DNA of 33,434 nt from a virus: positions 1 through 33,434 of IMG/VR virus record IMGVR_UViG_3300046822_000515, one strand, 5' to 3'. The translations under genes and the position numbers were made by a program. Every line of letters begins with the position of its first letter. The first letter of the stretch is position 1. This document shows, piece after piece, positions 22,986 through 29,408 of this stretch. The notes below the pieces were generated by a model. The model was not told the origin of the DNA. It did no database searches and saw only the letters and a list, made by a program, of their open reading frames with translations.

Positions 22986-23711
22986 TTATTCGAGTTGTGC
23001 GCTAACTCGCATTGCAGATTCGCGTGCTTGTCGAATGAGGCGTTCACCAAAAAGCTCAGCCCGGGAAACTGGAGCCATTAGACTGATTGCACCGTGTAAC
23101 TTGTTGCGACTATCCAGTAGGGGAGCGCTTATCCCCCAGATTCCATCATCTATTACGCTTTGGCTAATGGAAAATCCGGCCTCTCGAATTTCGGCAAAAC
23201 CAATTAAGTAATCCTCAATGTTTCGCTCCCCGACGTTGTGTTCTTCCAGTACGGATCGACTTAGGGCCGGATCCATATAGGCAAGCATCACTCGGGCTGA
23301 AGCCCCGAACAGTAGCGGTTGTGCTAATCCTTTTTGATAACAGCAACGCAATGGTTGGGGGCTGTCGTAAAGCTCGACGCAAATTGCTTGGCCATTGCTC
23401 GGCACCATGAGCGCAACACTTTCTTTGCTTAATTCGGCCAAACGCTTCAGTTCAGGCCTTGCCAGCGTCAGGAGGGCAGCCTCGCGATCAAATTTTTTCG
23501 CCAATTGAATTGAGGCAGGCCCTGGTAGATAGCGACTATTGCCGTTCTCTTCTGCGAGCCCCCAACGCAATAACGTCTTGATGTGTCGGTATGTGCTGCT
23601 TAATGGCTGTGCTAAGCGCTCAGACAATTCCTTTGCAGAGATCGCGTCCTCTGATTGCCCGAGAGAAACGAGAATTTGAAGCAGACGATCTGTTGGCGTT
23701 TTGTAATTCAT
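22986..23711 (-). CDS. IclR-family transcriptional regulator
   Basis: A 241-residue protein with the IclR two-domain layout. Residues about 5-65 form a winged helix-turn-helix (TDRLLQILVSLG ... ISAKELSERLAQPLSSTYRHIKTLLRWGLAEEN). The C-terminal GAF-like effector domain runs from about 80, with ELKRLAELSKESVALMV, GASARVMLAYMD, and GIWGISAPLLDSRNKLHGAISLMAPVSR near the end. A GGAGG site precedes the ATG by five bases. IclR proteins usually control an adjacent transport or catabolic gene in response to a small carboxylic acid or aromatic ligand, so it most likely controls the neighbouring symporter. It is host-type metabolic cargo in a prophage. Confidence 0.85.
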   Translation of the reverse strand: MNYKTPTDRLLQILVSLGQSEDAISAKELSERLAQPLSSTYRHIKTLLRWGLAEENGNSRYLPGPASIQLAKKFDREAALLTLARPELKRLAELSKESVALMVPSNGQAICVELYDSPQPLRCCYQKGLAQPLLFGASARVMLAYMDPALSRSVLEEHNVGERNIEDYLIGFAEIREAGFSISQSVIDDGIWGISAPLLDSRNKLHGAISLMAPVSRAELFGERLIRQARESAMRVSAQLE

Positions 23712-23832
23712 TGTGGCCTCCGTGTCTTATCCACATGTTGCACCGGGTTTCTCCTGAGAGAAAATCAGATTCCCACTGAGCGGGAATGCCTGACATAAAG
23801 AGCGACAGATGGATGTGAGTCGGGTTTGTTAC

Positions 23833-24084
23833 TCAAATCTGCTGAAAGAGCGTTGCGGTGAATATCGGAGTCCACTCGCAACGAACTTCAAATACCCCCA
23901 GATCGCGGCCTTCTACGTTCTCAATGTGAACAACAGTGATCGGGGTGGGGCGATCTTCTGGATGGTCGCGCCAATGTGCAGCGGCTGCGATCTCCGCCAG
24001 CTCTTCCGCTGTACGGTCGTATACGTAGAGCGTTGGAAGGCTCAGGCGTCCTGGCAGCATATTTGCGACATAGCGAATTTCCAT
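23833..24084 (-). CDS. Small hypothetical phage protein
   Basis: An 83-residue protein with a strong GGAGG site upstream. It starts MEIRYVANMLPGRLSLPTLYVYDRTAEELAEIAAAAHW and continues with a beta-rich acidic section (PITVVHIENVEGRDLGVFEVRCEWTPIF). I recognise no family. It lies 24 bases after the next small gene and before the cargo genes, in the early region, so it is probably an early phage accessory protein. Confidence 0.55.
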   Translation of the reverse strand: MEIRYVANMLPGRLSLPTLYVYDRTAEELAEIAAAAHWRDHPEDRPTPITVVHIENVEGRDLGVFEVRCEWTPIFTATLFQQI

Positions 24085-24108
24085 GGTGTGTTCCTCCGTT
24101 TTCGTTTT

Positions 24109-24390
24109 TTAGGCTTGGCGCACCAGGTGCAGGATAAAGTCCGATGGAATACCCGAATAAATCCCCTTGCTTCTCAGATCCATGACGGCGCGTATCTGAA
24201 ATTGAGTGCAGTCGTCGGCCAGGAAATGCTTGTCGCCAGCGATGGCCCGTTCAGCTATCTGGTTAAGAAAGTAGGGTGTTGTCCAACGATCCCCGACAAT
24301 GATTGGCGCCTCAATTCCTTGCTCTTTCAGTTCGGTCTGGATTTCGCGCAATTTCTCAGTGCCGTGGGCGGTGATGATCTGTAATTGCAT
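24109..24390 (-). CDS. Small hypothetical phage protein
   Basis: A 93-residue protein starting MQLQIITAHGTEKLREIQTELKEQGIEAPIIVGDRWTTPYFLNQIAERAIAGD, with an AAGGAAAG site before the ATG. It has an alternating alpha/beta look and no obvious catalytic motif. It is the first gene after the repeat region that follows the primase, and it runs in the same direction as the primase and the 83-residue gene. Its function is unknown; a role in replication or early takeover is possible from position only. Confidence 0.55.
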   Translation of the reverse strand: MQLQIITAHGTEKLREIQTELKEQGIEAPIIVGDRWTTPYFLNQIAERAIAGDKHFLADDCTQFQIRAVMDLRSKGIYSGIPSDFILHLVRQA

Positions 24391-24859
24391 GGTTGTCTTT
24401 CCTTCTGCGGGTTGAGTGTTTAAGCGGAAAAATCAAAAAGGGGCGTGTACCCCTTTACATGGCGGAACATCCGGAACAGAAAGGCGCAGATTCCCGCTAG
24501 CCCACGGAATACGTGGCTTTCAGGGGGCAGGCTGTTTTGACTCCGTAGCCGGAACACAGCGGAACAAGTTTTTTGGCGGAATCGCTGTAAGCCTTGATCT
24601 ACAAGGGTTTGCGTGGTGTTGGCTAAATTCGGCTTGCCGGAACACATTTGGAACAGCATTTGAAAAGTTGTTCCGGTGCGTTCCACTGTGTTCCGGTCTG
24701 GTGTGATTGAGTGATGCTTGTTATCTATCTGTTTCTTATAGATATATTTCTTATAATTATTAATGTTCTGGATGTTCCAGCAGTTCAATGGCAACCCACA
24801 GATTTGGTCTAAACCACGGGTTTCGTCCCCTACACGAGTTTTTACCCCCACGACGTTAA
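24391..24859. other. Repeat-rich non-coding region, candidate phage replication origin
   Basis: No convincing gene lies in this stretch. It contains many copies of GGAACA in direct orientation (starting at 24464, 24473, 24551, 24561, 24639, 24650). These are followed by the inverted form TGTTCC, or one-base variants of it, at 24669, 24679, 24689, 24764 and 24773. Members of each group are 9-11 bases apart, about one helical turn, and the three direct pairs begin 87-88 bases apart. An A+T-rich block (24719-24766) lies between the inverted groups. Iterons plus an easily melted block next to a primase/helicase gene suggest an origin. A GTG-started frame (24863-24420) spans it but looks fortuitous. 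Confidence 0.55.
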
Positions 24860-27541
24860 TCACGATTTGTCCCCTTTCCGGAACACCCAGCAGTTCAGCG
24901 AGCGCTTCTCAATGACCGACCGGACTTTGCGAGTACCAAGGAAGCTGTGGGTGCTGCTGAGAGGTAGTGCTCGATGCAGTTGGGTAGCGTGAATGACTTC
25001 TTGGCCAGCAAGGCGGCAGGCGTTGTGGAAGTGTTCGATGTTGATCGCGATCTGACATTTGTCAGCGCTGTGGTTGAGCGTTTCGTGAAAGTCGTCACGA
25101 CTTCCTGTGCTGTCGGTGTGCGTTACCACCCGCTCGTTTAGGTAGTGATAGATCTGCCAGAAACGCGCCGCCGTTGGGTTCTCAGTGCTTACGCGTTGTT
25201 GCCGATCGATGGCGCGTGATTCGATGTGCTTTAGAACCTGTTCGAGCGCATCGTCGCTCCAGTCCGGGAACAGCGCCTGAGTCGCTTTGGCGGCCGCCAT
25301 CATTTGGGCGTGACACAGCACGATCCGTTGATGCTGGATCACCGTGTGCGCCTGCAGACGTTGTTCGTATTGTGGGAATGCTTCGAAGTAACGGGTCAGC
25401 CAAGCTGATTCCTGTCCGATGCAATGGCCGAGGTAACCGGATAGCTGTTCGACCGGTATTGCATTGAGCCCGACAGCCAGCACCTTCAAAGCGGGCGTGT
25501 GGTGTGCCCTGGTCGCGTGGTAGTGACTGATGCGGGTCAGGATCGCCTCTGAGCCGTCAACCGTCGCATTCTGGGCAATGCAGAGCGCTGCGAGGAAAAG
25601 GAGACTGTCCGTGTCGTTGCTTGAGGACTTCACCCCGACCGTGCGAAGTGTGGCGTTATGGTCAAACAGCGCTTTCCACTTTTCCCAGTTGTATTGGGTG
25701 ATTACCGCCCGACCCTGGGCATCGACGTTTTGACTGTCGGATTCAATCAACACCACAGGCAGGTTGCTGACTTGCGACAGTGCGCGAACGAGGCCGATGG
25801 CACTGGCGCCCTGGTCGCTCGGCTTGATGCCTTCGAAGTTGGAGCGCCCGACCAGACGCCACAGGAAGCGCAGCAAACTGGATTTACCTGCACCGGCGTC
25901 ACCGGTCAGTTCTAGGAATGGCCACGACTCTTGCTGGGTGCGGATCTGCTGTACAAACATAGTGGCCGTCCACCAGGACAATGCCGCCAGTCCGTTCATT
26001 TGGTGCACGGCGACGAAGTCAGAAAACCAGCTCGGATCGAAGGCCGCACCACGGGCGATTTGCAGGCTATTGAGTGAGGTTTTCAGGCCAGTTTTACCAA
26101 TCTCCAAATAGCCATGGTCGTTGGCCAGGTATTCGCGCCCGTTGTGATAACCAAACTTTTGAAAGCAATACGCCTTGCTTACAGCGTCGTAGCCAACGAA
26201 GGGTAATGAGCGGACGGTCAGGACATTGGCTAGCCACTTCTTGCGCAGCATGGACAACACTTTTTCGCCGCCTTCGAAGTTACCGCCCGGTGTGCGCTCC
26301 AGTAGCGATTTGGCAAAGCTGCGGGGGTCACCAATCGAATTAGGCGCCAAAGGCTCCTTGCAGTTTTGCGCCTCGTTGGGGAAGTTGAATTGAAAAAAGA
26401 ACTGCTGGTCACCGCTGAGCGCATCGCGCTGGATGTATTCGAAGTGCGGTACACAGTTGGCTACCTGGACGATGTCGCAGTGTTTTTCAAAGATGGCCTG
26501 GTTGCCGTTTACCGTCTCGCCATCCAACGCCTCGTTTAGATCGGTGATTTTGACCTTCGCCGAGTAGAGCTGGTTTTGAAAGTCGAGAAGGAAGAAACCG
26601 TGCTGCCGTTTCAGGTAGAGCAAATAAGCCTTATGCAGAGGGCTTGTGGCGACAAATAACCGACCTTGATAGCAAGCCTCTTGCAGGAATTCGTCATCCA
26701 GTTGGCCATCGCGGAACACGTCGTCCCAATCGCGATCTGCACCGGCTAACGCCACCCATGCTTTTTCTTTCATGGCGTGCAATTGCTTGCGATATTTCGG
26801 AATGACGGCATGGCCCGCTTTGTCGTCATCAAGGCCAATGATCCAGCGGATTTTTTTTCCTTTGTTTGCCTCGATTACTTCCCAAGGAAAGTTGCTGGCC
26901 GATATTGAAGCAATGGCCTTGTAGCCAGCGAGGAAGAAGGCGATAGCGTGGAATATTCCCTCGACCACGTAAACGTCGTCGCCTTCCTCGATGGTCATCC
27001 CCGGTGGCGTCCAGCCTTTACCCTGATAATCCGTTCCGTATTTGATTTGGGCTTTCTTGCCCTTGTTCAGCGCGACCGCTGTTGAATCGATCAAGCGATC
27101 CCAGTGTCCGTTGCATAGAGGAAAGCGAACGGTGTCCGCCCAGGTGTCGTCTTGCAGCTTGCGCTTGCCTTGGGTGTAACACCCCGACAGCTTGCTGATA
27201 TCAAAACCGCGGTTGCGTTGCAGATATGCATCTGCCGTCGCGTTCGGGTTTTCCTCCGTTTGCGGGAATCGCTCGCTCAGGTTTTCGAACAGGTGGCTGT
27301 AACGTTCGCGGGTTTTTCCCTCAAATTGGCATTCATTCAGGCGATTGCATTTGAGAACAAATGGCTTGTCTGTACTGACAAATAATTCTCGCTGGCCGCA
27401 GTTTGGGCAAACGCCCTGCTGCATGTATTTCGCAGTGATTTTTTTGAAGTCCAGATCCCTGTCGTTCTCCAAAGCATCGACAACGTCCTGGAGATAGATC
27501 TCGTCGAAGTCAGACTGTTTGAGGGGCGCACGCTTAGCCAT
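24860..27541 (-). CDS. Phage DNA primase/helicase (zinc finger, TOPRIM, ATPase)
   Basis: An 893-residue replication protein. Four cysteines (45, 48, 65, 71) form a primase-type zinc ribbon. A TOPRIM domain has the acidic Glu194 in VVEGIFHAI and the DDD at 238-240 in GLDDDKAG, the metal-binding residues for primer synthesis. A P-loop ATPase follows with Walker A GDAGAGKS at about 547-554, so it probably also unwinds DNA, like the bifunctional P4 alpha-type and DUF927-type phage proteins. It overlaps the Cox-like stop by one base (TGATG) and is followed by a repeat array that may be its origin. It replaces the A/B rolling-circle functions of P2. Confidence 0.85.
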   Translation of the reverse strand: MAKRAPLKQSDFDEIYLQDVVDALENDRDLDFKKITAKYMQQGVCPNCGQRELFVSTDKPFVLKCNRLNECQFEGKTRERYSHLFENLSERFPQTEENPNATADAYLQRNRGFDISKLSGCYTQGKRKLQDDTWADTVRFPLCNGHWDRLIDSTAVALNKGKKAQIKYGTDYQGKGWTPPGMTIEEGDDVYVVEGIFHAIAFFLAGYKAIASISASNFPWEVIEANKGKKIRWIIGLDDDKAGHAVIPKYRKQLHAMKEKAWVALAGADRDWDDVFRDGQLDDEFLQEACYQGRLFVATSPLHKAYLLYLKRQHGFFLLDFQNQLYSAKVKITDLNEALDGETVNGNQAIFEKHCDIVQVANCVPHFEYIQRDALSGDQQFFFQFNFPNEAQNCKEPLAPNSIGDPRSFAKSLLERTPGGNFEGGEKVLSMLRKKWLANVLTVRSLPFVGYDAVSKAYCFQKFGYHNGREYLANDHGYLEIGKTGLKTSLNSLQIARGAAFDPSWFSDFVAVHQMNGLAALSWWTATMFVQQIRTQQESWPFLELTGDAGAGKSSLLRFLWRLVGRSNFEGIKPSDQGASAIGLVRALSQVSNLPVVLIESDSQNVDAQGRAVITQYNWEKWKALFDHNATLRTVGVKSSSNDTDSLLFLAALCIAQNATVDGSEAILTRISHYHATRAHHTPALKVLAVGLNAIPVEQLSGYLGHCIGQESAWLTRYFEAFPQYEQRLQAHTVIQHQRIVLCHAQMMAAAKATQALFPDWSDDALEQVLKHIESRAIDRQQRVSTENPTAARFWQIYHYLNERVVTHTDSTGSRDDFHETLNHSADKCQIAINIEHFHNACRLAGQEVIHATQLHRALPLSSTHSFLGTRKVRSVIEKRSLNCWVFRKGDKS

Positions 27542-27768
27542 CAGCGCGCTCCCGACTCTTTACTTAGCGGGGCTTCTACTCGACTGGCCTGCTCCGCTGA
27601 AAACTTTGTCATGGCAACCATGTTGACGAGTACTGCCTCCTTGCCGGCCTTTTCAAGGATGAGAATTCGGCCCTGACGGATGAACGCTCGGACAGTGCTT
27701 TCAGCCAATCCTGTTCTGCGGGCGTACTCGGCTACGGTCACGTAAGGAGTGTCGATCTCGATATTCAT
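27541..27768 (-). CDS. Cox/excisionase-like DNA-binding protein
   Basis: A 75-residue protein with an N-terminal MerR-like helix-turn-helix (YVTVAEYARRTGLAESTVRAFIRQGRILILEKAGKEAVLVN), the layout of Cox and excisionases. The ATG at 27768 has an AGGAG site 8 bases upstream; the longer frame to 27843 runs through the operator region. It is the first gene of the leftward early operon and faces the C-type repressor, as Cox does in P2. It would repress the repressor promoter and favour excision. Confidence 0.7.
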   Translation of the reverse strand: MNIEIDTPYVTVAEYARRTGLAESTVRAFIRQGRILILEKAGKEAVLVNMVAMTKFSAEQASRVEAPLSKESGAR

Positions 27769-27852
27769 TTGGTAAGCTCCTGTAGTCATATGGCTATATA
27801 TGTAGCCATATGTATTCTTCAGGTATACATATGTGTATGTCAAGGGGCAGGA
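27769..27852. promoter_or_regulatory. Repressor/Cox operator-promoter switch region
   Basis: The divergent space holds three CATATG units at 27787, 27807 and 27828, about 20-21 bases apart, as direct repeats on one helix face. The first is also part of an inverted repeat with 10-base arms CATATGGCTA (27787-27796) and TAGCCATATG (27803-27812). P2 C binds direct repeats about two turns apart beside its early promoter. Several TATA-like hexamers lie among the repeats. It probably holds both the early and the repressor promoters. Confidence 0.65.
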
Positions 27853-28092
27853 ATGGAACTCAGCGAAAAACTCAAGCTGATGCGGACGCGAGAGCGTCTA
27901 ACTCAGCGTCAAATGGCAGATGAAGTAGGTGTGTACCTGGGAAGCTACAAGAACTATGAGTTAGGGCTGCGCAAAGAAATGAGCTCGTTGGCGCTCCTAA
28001 AAATTACGAACCATCCCCGGTTTACTAAGTACACGCTGTGGTTGATGTGTGATGAGTTTCCGGTGGCTTGTGAGCAAGTGAGCCCGGTCTGA
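27853..28092 (+). CDS. P2 C-type immunity repressor
   Basis: A 79-residue protein with an N-terminal helix-turn-helix (LMRTRERLTQRQMADEVGVYLGSYKNYELG) and a C-terminal block HPRFTKYTLWLMCDEFPVACEQVSP. That block closely matches P2 C (PQFTKYTLWFMTNQIAPESGQIAP as I recall it). P2 C is a 99-residue dimeric repressor that keeps the early promoter off and maintains lysogeny. The ATG at 27853 follows an AGGGG-type site. It is directly followed by the integrase after 3 bases, as in P2, where C and int are co-transcribed. Confidence 0.85.
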   Translation: MELSEKLKLMRTRERLTQRQMADEVGVYLGSYKNYELGLRKEMSSLALLKITNHPRFTKYTLWLMCDEFPVACEQVSPV

Positions 28093-28095
28093 CGC

Positions 28096-29193
28096 ATGTC
28101 AATCAAGAAGCTTGCTGACGGCAGATACGAAGTTGATTGTCGTCCGAATGGGCGGAGTGGCGTTCGCATACGCCGAATTTTCCGTACCAAAAATGAAGCC
28201 CTGTATTACCAGAACCGTGTGATGGGAGAGGGGGCAATTGGCTCGTTTGAGAAGGCGCCAAGAAATGATCCGCGAAGTCTTCTGGATCTTGCCGAACGTT
28301 GGTATGTGATACATGGCCAAACGCTCAAAACCGGCGAGCAGCGTCTGGCATTACTGCGGAATATGATTGAACGAATGGGCAACCCAAAGGCCACGGTATT
28401 CAATGCCACCGACTTTGCCCAATACCGTGCCGACCGCGCAGAAGGGAAGCATTCGCGAAAAACGCCAGGGCGAGGATTTACGAAAGACGGCGAGGGCCCA
28501 AAACCGATCAGCGCCAACATGCTCAACCATGAACTCTCTTATCTGCGGGCTGTGTTCAATGAGCTTGAGCGTTTGGGTGAATGGGAGCTGGGTAACCCGT
28601 TAGTCCATGTCCGTAAGCTCAAATTCGATGAAGCGGAAATGGTCTATCTGTTGCCCGAGCAGATCTCGTTGCTACTGGCGGATCTTTCCACAAGGGATTC
28701 CGATGCGGCGTTAATTTCCGAAGTCTGTCTGGCGACCGGTGCGCGTTGGGGAGAAGCGGAGGGTTTGTTACCCCGGCAAGTTCGCAATGGCCTTATCAGT
28801 TACAGCAGAACGAAGTCCAGCAAGAATCGTACGGTGCCTATTTCCGACGAGCTGGAAGAAAAGCTGAAAGTAAGGCTCCCGTTCACGCCCGCCTATAACA
28901 CCTTTAAACGTTCAGTTGAGGCGGTTGGTTTGGAGTTGCCAGAAGGGCAAATGACGCACGTATTGCGCCACACCTTCGCAAGCCATTACATGATGAGCGG
29001 TGGGGACATCCTGACGCTGCAGCGGGTGTTGGGACATGCAACGTTAGCAATGACACAGAAATATGCCCACTTTAGCCCTGGGCACATGGCGGAAGTCACC
29101 GCGTTAAATCCGATTGCAGCGCTGAAAGCCAGAGCACAATGCGCTGAAAGTACCGCCCATTATGCGGTTGAGCATGTGGTCGATTTGGTCTGA
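28096..29193 (+). CDS. int: Tyrosine integrase, P2 Int type
   Basis: A 365-residue site-specific recombinase that inserts and excises the prophage. The N-terminus ([26 protein letters not shown]) matches the P2 Int arm-binding domain. The catalytic domain has Arg217 (TGARWGEA), a lysine near 240 ([13 protein letters not shown]), His288 and Arg291 (THVLRHTF), His314 (LGHAT) and Tyr323 (QKYAHFSP), all intact. It ends 123 bases before the 3' end of the tRNA, the usual geometry for tRNA-targeted integrases. Transcribed with the C repressor. Confidence 0.9.
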   Translation: MSIKKLADGRYEVDCRPNGRSGVRIRRIFRTKNEALYYQNRVMGEGAIGSFEKAPRNDPRSLLDLAERWYVIHGQTLKTGEQRLALLRNMIERMGNPKATVFNATDFAQYRADRAEGKHSRKTPGRGFTKDGEGPKPISANMLNHELSYLRAVFNELERLGEWELGNPLVHVRKLKFDEAEMVYLLPEQISLLLADLSTRDSDAALISEVCLATGARWGEAEGLLPRQVRNGLISYSRTKSSKNRTVPISDELEEKLKVRLPFTPAYNTFKRSVEAVGLELPEGQMTHVLRHTFASHYMMSGGDILTLQRVLGHATLAMTQKYAHFSPGHMAEVTALNPIAALKARAQCAESTAHYAVEHVVDLV

Positions 29194-29215
29194 TTTTGCC
29201 GCGAGGATTTTGGAC

Positions 29216-29234
29216 TGTGGACGATTTGTGGACG
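29216..29234. promoter_or_regulatory. Arm-type integrase binding sites (two TGTGGACG repeats)
   Basis: Two copies of TGTGGACG at 29216-29223 and 29227-29234, 11 bases apart, lie between int and the tRNA. The P2 Int arm-site consensus, as I recall it, is TGTGGACA-like. They would be one arm of the attachment site. Confidence 0.6.
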
Positions 29235-29288
29235 CTCTGAAGTTTTTCAACCCTGCTGAGTTTATTTTCAGCTACGCCAGAAACGACG

Positions 29289-29311
29289 AAAGCCGCGCAA
29301 TGCGCGGCTTT
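29289..29311. terminator. Intrinsic terminator beside the tRNA
   Basis: A stem has arms AAAGCCGCGC and GCGCGGCTTT around an AATG-like tip, with T runs on both sides. It lies just past the 3' end of the leftward tRNA and beyond the rightward int, so it may end both transcripts. Confidence 0.65.
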
Positions 29312-29316
29312 GAGTA

Positions 29317-29345
29317 TGGTGGGCCCACACGGACTTGAACCGTGG
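29317..29345. other. Probable attachment core (att) at tRNA 3' end
   Basis: The integrase gene points at the tRNA 3' end, so the crossover core probably lies inside the 3' part of the tRNA gene. I searched the window by eye for a second copy of this end (for example GGACTTGAACCGTGG) and found none, so the other attachment site should be outside, left of base 1. The extent of the core cannot be defined from this end alone. Confidence 0.5.
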
Positions 29346-29393
29346 ACCAAAGGATTATGAGTCCTCTGCTCTAACCAACTGAGCTATAGGCCC
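29317..29393 (-). tRNA. tRNA with CAU anticodon (Met, or Ile2)
   Basis: A 77-base tRNA on the minus strand. The acceptor arms GGGCCTA and TGGGCCC pair (one G-T), followed by the discriminator A and an encoded CCA. The D-loop region is AGCTCAGTTGGTTAGAGC, the anticodon loop CTCATAA gives CAU, and the T-loop is TTCAAGT. Elongator Met and lysidine-modified Ile2 tRNAs share this anticodon; identity cannot be settled by eye. Its intact 3' end faces the prophage integrase, so it is the probable attB, restored by phage DNA or left intact by integration. Confidence 0.9.
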
Positions 29394-29408
29394 TCAGTAG
29401 GCCGCGGA

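Noticed and set aside
24420-24863. A 147-codon GTG-started minus-strand frame immediately after the primase stop
   Set aside because: Its sequence is dominated by the GGAACA/TGTTCC repeats and an A+T-rich block giving runs such as NNYKKYIYKKQ; there is no recognisable domain. It overlaps the primase stop as GTGA, so coupling is possible, but a non-coding repeat region fits better.
1-29393. CRISPR array or IS element inside the prophage
   Set aside because: No regularly spaced identical repeats of CRISPR length and no transposase gene were seen. The GGAACA motif is too short and irregular for CRISPR.
29317-29393. A second copy of the tRNA 3' end within the window marking the far prophage boundary
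   Set aside because: None was found by eye; the far attachment site is probably outside the window to the left.
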